Assembly: GCA_048498035.1 (NCBI GenBank)
Contig: JBEHYT010000002.1
Coordinates: 1-64,000 of the forward strand
Direction: 5' to 3'
Origin: CADEDV01 sp048498035
Lineage (GTDB): Bacteria; Bacteroidota; Bacteroidia; Chitinophagales; Chitinophagaceae
DNA: 64,000 nt
The translations under genes and the position numbers were made by a program. The notes beneath the pieces are model-generated. The model saw only the letters and a program-made list of their open reading frames with translations. It did no database searches and was not told the origin of the DNA. Positions 7,704 through 18,121 of the stretch are shown one piece after another. Numbering within the stretch: position 1 is the stretch's first letter; each line of letters starts with the position of its first letter.

Positions 7704-10535
7704 ATGAAAAAATATCTCTTAACCATAGTTTTCATTTCCTTCCTGCAAATCAGCTTTGCACAAATAAAATGGCCAGCTATCAGCAATCAAACCAAACCGT
7801 GGACAAGGTGGTGGTGGCTTGGCAGCGAAGTAAATAATAAAGACCTTACCACGGTAATGCAGCAGTACCAACAGGCAGGCCTTGGTGGATTGGAGATAAC
7901 ACCTATTTATGGTGTACAGGGTGAAGACAGCCTGTATATAAAATTTCTTTCAGCAAATTGGATGCAGGTTTTTGACCATACTTTAAAAGAAGGCAAAAGA
8001 CTGAACCTTGGTATTGACCTGGCTAACGCAACCGGTTGGCCATTTGGCGGACCATGGATAGGTGATGAAGATGCCTGCAAAGATATGTGGTACAAAACCT
8101 ATTCACTGAGTGGCGGCGAAACCTTGCCCGATACTATTCAATTTATGCAGGAGCCATTGGTGCGTACAGAGAATGGAAAACCATTGAAAGCGGAAGACCT
8201 GTTGCAACCCATATCGGCCAATAAAAATATACAAAGCCTTGCCATAGACCAGGTGCGTTTTAAAAGGCCATTGCCCTTGCAAACACTAATGGCATATTCT
8301 GATGCAGGAGAAATTCTTGATCTTACCACTAAAGTAGATGCACAGGGTAAATTGAACTGGACGGCTCCCGCCGGGAAATGGCAACTTTATGCTCTGTTCA
8401 TGGGATTTCATGGGAAGCAGGTAGAACGTGCTGCACCGGGCGGCGAGGGAAATGTAATTGATCATTTTTCTGCCAGTGCGCTGCATCATTATTTAAATCG
8501 TTTTGATGAAGCTTTTAAGGGACATGACATCAGCAGTCTCCGTGGATTCTTCAATGATTCTTACGAAGTGGATGATGCCAGGGGGCAGTCAAATTATACG
8601 CCTTTGCTTTTTGAAGAATTTAAAAAAAGAAGAGGATATGATCTGAAAACAGAATTGCCAGCCTTATTTACAAAAGACCATACAGAAAAAACAAACCGCA
8701 TTCTTTGTGATTACCGTATGACCATTGATGAACTGATACTGGAAAAATTTACAACTGAATGGTATAAATGGGCGCATAGCAATGGGAAGATCGTACGTAA
8801 CCAGTCGCATGGTTCGCCTGCTAACACATTAGATCTTTATGGCGTTGTTGATATTCCGGAAACAGAAGGAACAGAAATTCTGCGTATAAAATTTGCACCT
8901 TCCACATCGCATGTAATGGGCAAACAACTGGCCTCTTCAGAATCGGCCACCTGGCTGAATGAACATTTTATCTCTACACTCAGTGATGTAAAAAAAGCAT
9001 TGGATGTTTATTTTATCGGCGGTGTGAATCATATTGTTTATCATGGTACGGCTTATTCACCGCCATCCGAACCATGGCCCGGCAGACTGTTCTATGCTTC
9101 GGTGGAATTTACACAGGCTAATCCTTTCTGGAATAATTTTTCAACATTAAATAATTATGTAACCAGGACCCAATCATTTTTGCAACAGGGTAAACCCGAC
9201 AATGATGTGTTGCTTTATTTCCCGATCTATGATAAATACTCAGAACCAGGCAGGGATCTGTTATTGCACTTTGATGGGATGAAGCCGGATTTTAACGGAA
9301 CACCGTTCGAAACCACCGCACATACCATGCAGGAAAAAGGTTATGCCTTTGATTATATCAGTGACAGGCAGATATTCAACCTGCAAGCAGCCAATAAAAA
9401 AATCATAACTGGTGGTACATCTTACCAGACCATTTTATTGCCTGATTGCAAATTTATAAAGCTGGAAACTTTTCAAAAATTAATGGAGCTTGCCAGGAAT
9501 GGTGCAACCATTATTGCGTATAAAAGCCTGCCATCCGATGTTCCCGGCTACGGTCTACTGGAAAAAAATCTTACAGGGCTTAAAAATTTGCTAAACCAAT
9601 TGAATTTTACTTCAACACAATTTGATGAGGTGAGATCAGCATCCATAGGCAAGGGGAGATTTTTAATTGGTAACGATTTTGAAAAACTTTTAGCAGCAGC
9701 TTCCATAAGAAAAGAAATAATGGTTGATAAAGGCTTGCAGTTTAACCGCCGTAAAAATGCCGATGGAACTAATTTTTATTTTATTGCCAACAGGGCTGAC
9801 AAAAAAATGGAGGATTGGATAACCTTGCAGACAAAAGCAAACAATGCTGCATTATACAATCCAATGACGGGGCAATCGGGTGTTGCCCAAAGCAGAAAAG
9901 ATGCAAATGGTTTTCTCGAAGTGTACATTCCATTCAACATAGATGAAAGTTATATAGTACAAACATCAAACAAAACAATTACAGGAACTCCTTATCCTTA
10001 TATAAAAGAAAAAGGTTCACCCGCAGAAATTACAGGTGAGTGGGCTTTGCAGTTTATTGAAGGCGGCCCTTCATTACCAATAGCCACGCCGATGAGCGAA
10101 TTGAAACCATGGACCGATTTGAATGCCGATGCTTTCAAAACCTTCTCCGGCACTGCATCTTACAGTACTCATTTTAAAAAGCCTGCAGGCATTGCATCTC
10201 AATACCTGCTTGATTTAGGTAAGGTATATGAGAGCGCACAGGTATTTATCAACGGAAAAAAGGTAGCCACTTTGATAGGCCCTGATTACACTTGTATGAT
10301 CTCTGCCAAAGATTTAAAAGATGATAACCTGCTGGAAATAAAAGTATCGAACAGTATGGCCAACCGTATTATCGACCTGGATAAAAGAAAAGTGATTTGG
10401 AAAAAATTCAATAATACTAACTTTCCTGCAAGGTTGCCGCAAAACAGGGGAGCCGATGGATTATTTAATGCTTCCAAATGGGAACCAAGGACATCGGGCC
10501 TGTTGGGGCCGGTAACTTTAACAGCAGTAGAATAA
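7704..10535 (+). CDS. GH106 alpha-L-rhamnosidase
   Basis: A 943-residue secreted enzyme (signal peptide LTIVFISFLQISFAQ). The N-terminal barrel has the GH106 hallmarks TRWWWLG, GLGGLEITPIYG, and LANATGWPFGGPW. A later part carries the segment ESATWLNEHF, and the C-terminal ~150 residues form a jelly-roll sugar-binding domain (YESAQVFINGKKVATLIG). GH106 enzymes release alpha-L-rhamnose from rhamnogalacturonan I and II. The gene follows the PL22 lyase after 8 bp, within the unit controlled by the box at 6381. It looks complete in length for the family. Confidence 0.92.
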   Translation: MKKYLLTIVFISFLQISFAQIKWPAISNQTKPWTRWWWLGSEVNNKDLTTVMQQYQQAGLGGLEITPIYGVQGEDSLYIKFLSANWMQVFDHTLKEGKRLNLGIDLANATGWPFGGPWIGDEDACKDMWYKTYSLSGGETLPDTIQFMQEPLVRTENGKPLKAEDLLQPISANKNIQSLAIDQVRFKRPLPLQTLMAYSDAGEILDLTTKVDAQGKLNWTAPAGKWQLYALFMGFHGKQVERAAPGGEGNVIDHFSASALHHYLNRFDEAFKGHDISSLRGFFNDSYEVDDARGQSNYTPLLFEEFKKRRGYDLKTELPALFTKDHTEKTNRILCDYRMTIDELILEKFTTEWYKWAHSNGKIVRNQSHGSPANTLDLYGVVDIPETEGTEILRIKFAPSTSHVMGKQLASSESATWLNEHFISTLSDVKKALDVYFIGGVNHIVYHGTAYSPPSEPWPGRLFYASVEFTQANPFWNNFSTLNNYVTRTQSFLQQGKPDNDVLLYFPIYDKYSEPGRDLLLHFDGMKPDFNGTPFETTAHTMQEKGYAFDYISDRQIFNLQAANKKIITGGTSYQTILLPDCKFIKLETFQKLMELARNGATIIAYKSLPSDVPGYGLLEKNLTGLKNLLNQLNFTSTQFDEVRSASIGKGRFLIGNDFEKLLAAASIRKEIMVDKGLQFNRRKNADGTNFYFIANRADKKMEDWITLQTKANNAALYNPMTGQSGVAQSRKDANGFLEVYIPFNIDESYIVQTSNKTITGTPYPYIKEKGSPAEITGEWALQFIEGGPSLPIATPMSELKPWTDLNADAFKTFSGTASYSTHFKKPAGIASQYLLDLGKVYESAQVFINGKKVATLIGPDYTCMISAKDLKDDNLLEIKVSNSMANRIIDLDKRKVIWKKFNNTNFPARLPQNRGADGLFNASKWEPRTSGLLGPVTLTAVE

Positions 10536-10553
10536 ACCGCCAATAACGGTTTA
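10533..10553. terminator. Short perfect inverted repeat at the end of the GH106 gene
   Basis: TAAACCG and CGGTTTA form a perfect 7-bp stem with a 7-base loop, overlapping the GH106 stop codon and followed by TTAAAAATATTATT. The stem is short and lacks a clean T-run, so it may be a weak terminator, an mRNA-stabilising hairpin or chance. Confidence 0.3.
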
Positions 10554-10564
10554 AAAATATTATT

Positions 10565-13500
10565 ATGCTTCGTTCTTGTTTTTTTATTGGCCTTTTTTTG
10601 GTAAGCCATTCATGCTTTTCTCAAAATCCTGATACCACAACATACTGGCACAACAAAGTAAGAGTCATTCATTATAAACCCGATGGCAATGATTTTGTTT
10701 GTATAAACGGCAAGAGACGTTTTACCAGGGCATTGTATGGCACCAATACTGCCTTTCGTGTGGAAACAGGCGACCTGCCTGAGTTTGCGATGTATATGCC
10801 TGGCATGGGCGGCAATATAAAATTTGGTTTGATAAACGGCAAGCAAAGTAAGTGGCTGATTGATGCACAAAATATTAAAGCCATTTACAGGCCGGGAAGT
10901 ATGCTGTACGAAATTAAAGATCCCATCCTTGGCAAAGGAACCTTGCACATCACTGTATTGGCTTTGGCTGATGCGGAGGGGATGATCATAAAAACCGAAT
11001 TCATCAATGTAGATACAAAAGTAGAGTTGCTGTGGGCTTATGGCGGTGCATCAGGAAAAAAATTCAGTCGTGATGGAGATATGGGCCCCGACCCCGAAAG
11101 CAGTTTTTATTTAAAACCTGAATATTGCAGTGACAATAGTTATCTCATAAACAAAAATAATTTTTTGCTGAAATACGGAACTGGTGTTGTGGCAGAATGG
11201 GATCCTTACGTTAATAAAACTTTCACATCTGATACGGTAAAGGCAGTTAAGATCGGCAAAGAGCAAAAAATGGCAGGGCTGGTTCCGCCGGCTATGCAGT
11301 TGCATGTTGCCGACGCTGTTGAACAAAGTTCTCCAATTACTTTGTTTCAATCTGCACAAAGCAAGTCGCCGTTAGTAACAGGGAAAATGAACATCAGGAA
11401 TAATGAACCATATTTCTTTGCCCTTGAAAATGTGAGTAGCGGCAATTTACCGGCCTATGCCGAAACTGCAACTTTATTTAATAAAGCAGAGATTGCCCGT
11501 GAAAAAATTGCCAACCGCATTCTTATTAAAACGCCCGCCCCTTATATTAATACACTAGGCGGAGCATTAAGTATTGCTGCCGATGCGGTTTGGGAAAGTC
11601 CCACATATATGCACGGCGCCATTGGCTGGCGTATGCGGCTTAATGGCTGGCGTGGCCCTTATGTGGCAGATGATCTGGGTTGGCACGACCGGGCAAAAAC
11701 GCATTTCAGCGCTTATGCAAAATCGCAGGTTACATCTCCTTTAACAGGCCCAATTGTGATGGACACGGCTTTGCACCTGGCAAGGTCATTGGAAAAAATG
11801 GGGACATCCATTTACAGCAGTGGTTATATCTGCAGAAACCCAAATGGAGATTTTCAGCCGCATCATTATGATATGAACCTGGTTTATATTGATGCATTAC
11901 TACGCCATTTTAAATGGACAGGCGATTTAAAATTTGCAAAAGAAATGTGGCCTGTCATTACCCGGCATCTTGCCTGGGAAAAAAGAAATTTTGACAGTGA
12001 TGATGATGGATTGTATGATGCCTATGCAGCTATCTGGGCAAGCGATGCATTGCAATACAGCGGAGGGGCAGTTACACATTCATCTGCCTATAATTATAAA
12101 GCTAATAAAGAGGCGGCTACTATTGCAAAATTAATAGGCGAAGATCCGGGATCTTATGAAGCCGAAGCAGCAAAAATTTTAAAGGCAATCAATAGTACTT
12201 TATGGATGCCATCCAAAGGCAGCTATGCAGAGTTTAAAGATTTGCTCGGTAACAGGCTGCTACATCCAAATGCTGCGGTGTGGACATTGTATCATGCCAT
12301 CGATAGTGATGCGCCCGATGCGTTCCAGGCATATGAAAGCACCAGGTATATTGATGAAAATATTCCACACATCCCTGTAAGGGCAAAGGGTTTGGAAGAC
12401 GGATATTATACCATCAGTACCAGCAAATGGATGCCTTACGACTGGAGCCTGAATAATGTTGCTACAGCTGAGGTGATGCACACCGCACTGGCATATTGGG
12501 AAGCAGGCCGCAATGAAAAAGCTTTTACTTTATGGAAAAGCGAATTGCTTTCAACCATGTATTTAGGTGGAAGCCCAGGAAATATAGGGCAGATTTCTTT
12601 TTATGATGCAGCCCGTGGCGAGGCTTACCGTGATTTTGCAGACCCGGTTGCTATGACTGCAAGAAGCTTGGTTGAAGGGCTTTTCGGCATTCAGCCAGAT
12701 GCATTGCACAAGCAGTTAATTATAAAACCCGGATTCCCTGCTGCATGGAATAATGCTTCTATAAAAACACCGGATGTAGCGATTGATTTTATAAGAATAG
12801 GCAATGAAGATACTTATACTATCGTTCCATCTTTTCCTTTAAAAATGTCATTAAAATTATTGCTGAAAGCAAATGGCAGCAGCATAAAATTGTTATCTGT
12901 TAATGGAAAGAAAGAGGTTTTTAAAAATATTGATGATGTGATAGAAATCCCGGTTATTGAAATAAATGCAGGGCTAAAAGATAAGTACCTTATCAAGATA
13001 GTATGGAATGGAAGCTTGACGGAAACTGCAGGGTACAAACAAAGCTATATTAAAAAGGGAAAGCTGGATTTAAATTTTCCTGGAGCAACTATTGCAAAAC
13101 TATTTGACCCGCAGCATGTCTTAACATCTGTAAATTACAGTAATGATAAACTCACTGCAATTATTGATGCAGATGAAGGATACCATACTGCTTTTGTGCA
13201 ACTGAAGCAGCAGGATTTTAAATGGTGGATGCCATTGAATATACTGGTAAAAGATGCAGTGGAAATTTGGAGCCGTCAGAAACAAAGCCCTCAATTCAGC
13301 ATCACAAATAATACCAGTTCGATATTAAAAGTAAACGAGGTAGTTAATCCGGGCAGGGATGCTTATTCCACTTCATTCCTATTAGATCCCGAATCTGTTT
13401 TTACCGCCGGTATTGGGGCAGAAGGTATGGTTCCGGGAACCAATGTCGTAACTTTTTCATGGGATGATACAATGGTTCGTAAAAATATAATTGACTGGAA

Positions 13501-14245
13501 AGTGGATGGGCATAAGTTAGCTAAATCGGCTCAGGTATTGGATATCAGTAAATTTTTTAACGATAAGGTTACCAATATATTTAAGAATCAATACCTGTCT
13601 CCACGTCCGAAAGTTGCCACATTGCAATTGCCCACACAGGGTATCGGCGACTGGACGCATCCCTTAAAGACTGCCGAAATAAATGACAGCGGGCTAAGAA
13701 AGCTGGCAGGCGAAATGAACAGGATTGTTTTACCGCAGGGCATTCCTTTTACTACACCGTCAGATACTTTGGCATCAAATATCCTTTTCACTTCGCAATG
13801 GGATAATTATCCGAAAGAAGCAGTAATTCCATTAACCGGAAAATCATCACACGCTTATTTTCTGATGGCTGGCTCTACTAACCCCATGCAATCAAGACTG
13901 GTTAACGGCGCCGTAATTATTTCTTACACAGATAACACGGCTGATACTTTACTTTTAAAAAATCCAGAGACATGGTGGCCCATTGAACAGGATTATATGG
14001 ATGATGGTTACGCATTTACCATTGATTCGCCAAGGCCGGTGAGGATACATTTAAAGACAGGAGAAATAAGTTCTGTTTACAATAACAATATTGAGCAATA
14101 CAGTGGAAAAATGATTGAAGGCGGCGCTGCCACAGTTTTGGATCTACCATTGAATCCGCAGAAAATGTTGAAAGAATTAAAACTTCAGGCGATTGCCAAT
14201 GACGTAATAATTGGATTGATGAGCGTTACTTTGCTCAGGAACTAA
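10565..14245 (+). CDS. Large secreted DUF4450-like protein with (alpha/alpha)6-barrel glycosidase features
   Basis: A 1226-residue protein with a signal peptide (SCFFIGLFLVSHSCFSQ). The N-terminal ~300 residues match the DUF4450 pattern as remembered (CINGKRRFTRALYG, GNIKFGL). The central ~450 residues look like a six-hairpin glycosidase barrel (GWRGPYVADDLGWHDRAKTHF, EKRNFDSDDDGLYDAYAA, DGYYTISTSKWMPYDWSL). The last ~350 residues contain a beta-rich accessory domain. Acidic residues in the barrel could be catalytic, but none can be assigned. The presence between GH106 and YiaK genes suggests action on a rhamnogalacturonan fragment. The exact activity is unknown. Confidence 0.7.
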   Translation: MLRSCFFIGLFLVSHSCFSQNPDTTTYWHNKVRVIHYKPDGNDFVCINGKRRFTRALYGTNTAFRVETGDLPEFAMYMPGMGGNIKFGLINGKQSKWLIDAQNIKAIYRPGSMLYEIKDPILGKGTLHITVLALADAEGMIIKTEFINVDTKVELLWAYGGASGKKFSRDGDMGPDPESSFYLKPEYCSDNSYLINKNNFLLKYGTGVVAEWDPYVNKTFTSDTVKAVKIGKEQKMAGLVPPAMQLHVADAVEQSSPITLFQSAQSKSPLVTGKMNIRNNEPYFFALENVSSGNLPAYAETATLFNKAEIAREKIANRILIKTPAPYINTLGGALSIAADAVWESPTYMHGAIGWRMRLNGWRGPYVADDLGWHDRAKTHFSAYAKSQVTSPLTGPIVMDTALHLARSLEKMGTSIYSSGYICRNPNGDFQPHHYDMNLVYIDALLRHFKWTGDLKFAKEMWPVITRHLAWEKRNFDSDDDGLYDAYAAIWASDALQYSGGAVTHSSAYNYKANKEAATIAKLIGEDPGSYEAEAAKILKAINSTLWMPSKGSYAEFKDLLGNRLLHPNAAVWTLYHAIDSDAPDAFQAYESTRYIDENIPHIPVRAKGLEDGYYTISTSKWMPYDWSLNNVATAEVMHTALAYWEAGRNEKAFTLWKSELLSTMYLGGSPGNIGQISFYDAARGEAYRDFADPVAMTARSLVEGLFGIQPDALHKQLIIKPGFPAAWNNASIKTPDVAIDFIRIGNEDTYTIVPSFPLKMSLKLLLKANGSSIKLLSVNGKKEVFKNIDDVIEIPVIEINAGLKDKYLIKIVWNGSLTETAGYKQSYIKKGKLDLNFPGATIAKLFDPQHVLTSVNYSNDKLTAIIDADEGYHTAFVQLKQQDFKWWMPLNILVKDAVEIWSRQKQSPQFSITNNTSSILKVNEVVNPGRDAYSTSFLLDPESVFTAGIGAEGMVPGTNVVTFSWDDTMVRKNIIDWKVDGHKLAKSAQVLDISKFFNDKVTNIFKNQYLSPRPKVATLQLPTQGIGDWTHPLKTAEINDSGLRKLAGEMNRIVLPQGIPFTTPSDTLASNILFTSQWDNYPKEAVIPLTGKSSHAYFLMAGSTNPMQSRLVNGAVIISYTDNTADTLLLKNPETWWPIEQDYMDDGYAFTIDSPRPVRIHLKTGEISSVYNNNIEQYSGKMIEGGAATVLDLPLNPQKMLKELKLQAIANDVIIGLMSVTLLRN

Positions 14246-14253
14246 TATGTAAG

Positions 14254-15276
14254 ATGATGCAGGAAAAAGCAGAAATGATTTTAATAAGCGCCGTTGAAAT
14301 GCAGGAGTGTTTTAATGCTATCTTATTAAAGAACGGATTTACTAATGAGAGTGCTTTGCAATGTGCAGCGGTTTTCACCAACAACAGTGTGGATGGGATC
14401 TCTACCCATGGCATAAACCGCTTTGCACGATTTGTACAATATGTAAAAGATGGCTTTGTACAACCAGGTGCAGTGCCATCATTACAAAATAAATTTGGCG
14501 GTATTGAACAATGGAACGGCAACCTGGGCCCGGGAATATTGAACGCAATACATGCTACTGAAACGGCGATGAAACTTGCAACGGAACATGGTATTGGTTG
14601 TGTGGCATTGAGTAATACCAATCACTGGATGCGTGGTGGAACTTACGGCTGGCAGGCCGCTAAGGCAGGTTATGTTTTTATTGGCTGGACGAATACGATC
14701 GGCAATATGCCTGCCTGGGGAGCAATGGATGCAAGGCTTGGCAATAATCCATTGGTTATTGCATTGCCTTATAAGGATGAAGCAATTGTATTAGATATGG
14801 CCATGTCGCAATATTCGTTCGGCAGCATGGAATTAGCGGAGATGAAAAATGAAAAACTCTCCATGTATGGTGGTTTTGATGCTGAAGGAAAACTGACAGA
14901 TGACCCTTCCGCAATTCTTGCAACAAGAAGGCCACTACCCGCCGGTTACTGGAAAGGCGCAGGATTAGCCCTGCTGCTCGATTTGCTGGCAACCATATTA
15001 TCAGGAGGCCTGGCAACCTGGCAAATAAGCAGCAAAGAAATTGAGTGTGCCTTGTCGCAGGTATTCATTGCCATTGATATTTCAAAACTCAGTGATCAAT
15101 CAGTTATTGCAATGGTAATTGACAATATCATTACCGATTACCACCAATCGTCTTTGACAAATGATTCAAAAAAAATAGTATATCCTGGCGAAAGGGTTTT
15201 GTCTACCAGAAAAAATAATCTGGCAAATGGTATTCGGGTGATGAAAAAAGTATGGGATGAAATTATCTGTTTGTAA
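14254..15276 (+). CDS. YiaK/Ldh2-family NAD(P)-dependent dehydrogenase (3-dehydro-L-gulonate 2-dehydrogenase-like)
   Basis: A 340-residue cytoplasmic enzyme of the malate/L-lactate dehydrogenase 2 (YiaK) family. It shows the family features STHGINRF (His region), NTNHWMRGG, LDMAMSQYSFGS and PAGYWKGAGLALLLDLLA. Characterised YiaK proteins reduce 2,3-diketo-L-gulonate, and related enzymes reduce other 2-keto sugar acids. In a pectin locus it probably acts on an acidic sugar derived from uronates. It has no signal peptide and starts 8 bp after the DUF4450-like gene, so the two are probably cotranscribed. Confidence 0.85.
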   Translation: MMQEKAEMILISAVEMQECFNAILLKNGFTNESALQCAAVFTNNSVDGISTHGINRFARFVQYVKDGFVQPGAVPSLQNKFGGIEQWNGNLGPGILNAIHATETAMKLATEHGIGCVALSNTNHWMRGGTYGWQAAKAGYVFIGWTNTIGNMPAWGAMDARLGNNPLVIALPYKDEAIVLDMAMSQYSFGSMELAEMKNEKLSMYGGFDAEGKLTDDPSAILATRRPLPAGYWKGAGLALLLDLLATILSGGLATWQISSKEIECALSQVFIAIDISKLSDQSVIAMVIDNIITDYHQSSLTNDSKKIVYPGERVLSTRKNNLANGIRVMKKVWDEIICL

Positions 15277-15296
15277 AAAATAAAACAGGTTAACAT

Positions 15297-15311
15297 CAGG
15301 ACACGTCAGGA
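15297..15311 (+). promoter_or_regulatory. CAGGA-N5-CAGGA direct-repeat box upstream of the first GH2 gene
   Basis: CAGGA CACGT CAGGA, period 10 bp, lies in the gap between the YiaK-like gene and the GH2 gene and 82 bp before the preferred GH2 start. Flanking bases (CAGGATGGCTGAA) resemble those at 18107 (CAGGACGGCTAAA), extending the similarity beyond the half-sites. Confidence 0.6.
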
Positions 15312-15393
15312 TGGCTGAACAAATAAGGCTGGATATATTTAAATGAATTAAACGATGACTATGTTATATGAAATTAGTTGCAAAAGATTTGCA

Positions 15394-18078
15394 ATGGTAA
15401 AATTTATCCTGTTTGGTCTGTTGGTCTGCACATGTTTTGCTTTTAACAATGAAAATAATATTTCAAAGACGGGTAAGCTGTCCGAAATTTATCAACCGCC
15501 TTCTTCACCCCGTACCATTTACAACTTTAATCCCGGCTGGAAATTTGTTTTTGGCGATTCTGCAGGGGCAGAGAAACCTGAATACGATGATTCAAAGTGG
15601 AGCAGCATCAGCCTGCCTCATACCTGGAATGATACAGATACCTATCGTGCATTCATCAGTCATAGCGGTGGTGATCAGAGCGAACATCTCTTTGGTATCG
15701 GATGGTATAGAAAACATTTCAAATTGCCTGCAAGTGCCAATGATCAAAAAGTCTTTTTGCAGTTCGATGGCATGCGGCAGGCAGGAAGATTCTTTTTGAA
15801 CGGGCAGCCTATCGGCAAATTAGAGAATGGTATCACGGCTGTGGGTTTTGATGTTACCCCATTTGTAAAGTATGGCGGCAAAGACAATGTGATTGCAGTG
15901 AAGGTTGACAATAGCCCTGATTATAAAGAAGAAGCAACCGATACAGCCTTTCAATGGAATGCAAAGGATTTTAATCCAAACTTCGGCGGACTTAACCGCA
16001 ATGCATCTTTGATTATAACCGGAAAAATTTATCAGACATTACCGCTGTATAATAATTTAAAAACAACCGGTGTGTATGTTTACCCCGAAGCCATTGACCT
16101 CAATAAAAAAACTGCAGATATAAAAGTAGAAGCTGAAGTGATGAATGAAACCGGTGATTATGCTTCAATTACATTATCTGCAATAGTGGTGGATGCAGAA
16201 GGCAATATAAAGGCAAAACTGGAAGGCAATACTTCTGACCTTGTTGCAGGTCAGTCAGAAATTTTTACAGCTTCCGGTCAATTAGCCAATGCCCGTTTCT
16301 GGAATACAGATGATCCCTATTTATACCATGTATATTCTATCTTAACAGTGAATGGAAAAGTGGCTGATGTTGTTGATACAAAAACAGGTTTTAGAAAAAC
16401 TGAATTCAAAGGCGGTGTGGGTACAGGTGGTGTTTGGATAAATGGAAAATTTGTTTGGCTAACCGGCTATGCCCAGCGTTCAGCAAATGATTGGGCCGGG
16501 TTAGGTGGCGCTTATCCAAACTGGATGCATGATTATACACTTAAATTATTGAAAGAAAGCAATGGTAACTATATGCGATGGATGCATGTGGCGCCGCAAC
16601 GTGTGGATGTGGAAGCCTGCGACAGGCTTGGTATTGTGGAAGTATGTCCGGCAGGAGATAAAGAAAGGTTGGTAACGGGAAGACAATGGGAGCAACGGGC
16701 CGAAGTAATGCGGGCCACTATGATTTTTTATCGGAATAACCCTAGCATTCTTTTTTGGGAAGCGGGTAATACGATTGTAACACCAGAGCAAATGAACCAG
16801 ATGGTTGCCATGCGTAAAGAATTGGATCCTTCTGGTGGCCGTGTTATGGGTACCCGTGATAACGATTTGGCAGAGGCCAATAAGGCTTTGACCCCGATGT
16901 CAGAATATTTCGGAATAATGATTGGGCAGGCCCCGCAGACGGATAAAATTTCCGGTGATGATATTTTTCGTGGCTATAGTATTGCACGCCGCGATAAAGC
17001 TCCGTTGATAGAGACGGAAGATCTTCGTGATGAAGCCGGAAGAAATATATGGGATGATTATTCACCGCCGCATTTTGGATTCAAACCAAAAAGCGGTATG
17101 ATAAGCGGCCGGCCGGTGGATACCTGGCACTGGAACTCCGAAACATTTTGCCTGGCTGCAGCGGCACGTTATAATAGTTACGTCACTAACAGGATAGATA
17201 ATACCGATCCCGCACATTCCAAATGGTCAGCCTATTGTTCTATTTATTTTACAGATGAAAATGCAGATGGCCGCCAGCAGGGAAGTTATGTGCTTCGTGT
17301 TAGTGGCAAAGTAGATGGTGTCCGTATCCCTAAATCTGTTTATTACGTTTACAGGGTGATGCAGAATGAGAAGCCGGATATTCATACCATCGGGCATTGG
17401 AATTATCCCGAAGGAACAAAGAAGACCATGTATGTAGCTGCTTCGCACTGCGACAAAGTTGAATTATTTGTGAATGGAAAATCAATCGGGGTAGCAGATA
17501 AGCCATATAATTTTATTGATACGTATGTAAATCCTGACAGGCCCAGAAGGCAAGAGGATACAGTAGGTACGCCCACAGGATTTATTTATGCATTTCCTGA
17601 TGTGGTATTTAAACCCGGTGCTATTAAAGCCGTTGCAACAAAGAATGGGAAAATTGTTGCACAACAGGAAATAGAAACTGCCGGGGAACCAAAGTCCATC
17701 AAACTAACACTGCACACAGGGCCAAAGGGTTTGCAGGCAGATGGAAGCGATGTTGCTTTTATTGATTTTGAAGTAGTGGATGCAAAGGGCCGCCGTTGCC
17801 CTACTGATGAAGACAGGGTTGATTTTTCTGTAACAGGACCGGTAGTATGGCGGGGTGGTTTCAATGCCGGAAAACTTAATACCACCAACAATCTTTTTTT
17901 AGATACTGAGTGTGGCATCAACCGTGTTGCAATCCGTTCAACAGGCCAAGACGGAACGATAACTATAACTGCAACAAGAAAAGGGCTTGCCAGCGCCACA
18001 GTAAAGATTGAATCAAAAAAAGTTAACATTTCTGGTGGATTAATGACCGATCAACCGCAGTCATTACCGGGGCTATAA
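15394..18078 (+). CDS. GH2 family glycoside hydrolase (WEAGN subgroup)
   Basis: About 894 residues; start 15394 is preferred because the hydrophobic signal region follows directly (KFILFGLLVCTCFAF); 15355 is the longest alternative. The order is a sugar-binding jelly roll (FLQFDGMRQAGRFFLNG), an Ig-like domain, a TIM barrel and C-terminal Ig-like or DUF4982-type domains (CDKVELFVNGKSIG). The usual GH2 acid/base motif GNE is replaced by FWEAGNT, and the nucleophile region reads IETEDLRDEAG. Standard Glu acid/base is therefore missing, and the activity cannot be assumed to be beta-galactosidase. It is the first gene after a CAGGA box. Confidence 0.82.
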   Translation: MVKFILFGLLVCTCFAFNNENNISKTGKLSEIYQPPSSPRTIYNFNPGWKFVFGDSAGAEKPEYDDSKWSSISLPHTWNDTDTYRAFISHSGGDQSEHLFGIGWYRKHFKLPASANDQKVFLQFDGMRQAGRFFLNGQPIGKLENGITAVGFDVTPFVKYGGKDNVIAVKVDNSPDYKEEATDTAFQWNAKDFNPNFGGLNRNASLIITGKIYQTLPLYNNLKTTGVYVYPEAIDLNKKTADIKVEAEVMNETGDYASITLSAIVVDAEGNIKAKLEGNTSDLVAGQSEIFTASGQLANARFWNTDDPYLYHVYSILTVNGKVADVVDTKTGFRKTEFKGGVGTGGVWINGKFVWLTGYAQRSANDWAGLGGAYPNWMHDYTLKLLKESNGNYMRWMHVAPQRVDVEACDRLGIVEVCPAGDKERLVTGRQWEQRAEVMRATMIFYRNNPSILFWEAGNTIVTPEQMNQMVAMRKELDPSGGRVMGTRDNDLAEANKALTPMSEYFGIMIGQAPQTDKISGDDIFRGYSIARRDKAPLIETEDLRDEAGRNIWDDYSPPHFGFKPKSGMISGRPVDTWHWNSETFCLAAAARYNSYVTNRIDNTDPAHSKWSAYCSIYFTDENADGRQQGSYVLRVSGKVDGVRIPKSVYYVYRVMQNEKPDIHTIGHWNYPEGTKKTMYVAASHCDKVELFVNGKSIGVADKPYNFIDTYVNPDRPRRQEDTVGTPTGFIYAFPDVVFKPGAIKAVATKNGKIVAQQEIETAGEPKSIKLTLHTGPKGLQADGSDVAFIDFEVVDAKGRRCPTDEDRVDFSVTGPVVWRGGFNAGKLNTTNNLFLDTECGINRVAIRSTGQDGTITITATRKGLASATVKIESKKVNISGGLMTDQPQSLPGL

Positions 18079-18106
18079 CTTCTTTTATTACTGATAATTT
18101 TTATCT

Positions 18107-18121
18107 CAGGACACGGCAGGA
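18107..18121 (+). promoter_or_regulatory. CAGGA-N5-CAGGA direct-repeat box upstream of the second GH28 gene
   Basis: CAGGA CACGG CAGGA, period 10 bp, in a 230-bp gap. It lies 187 bp from the GH28 start, the longest distance of the five copies, so the transcript may have a longer leader. The rest of the gap shows no gene. Confidence 0.6.
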
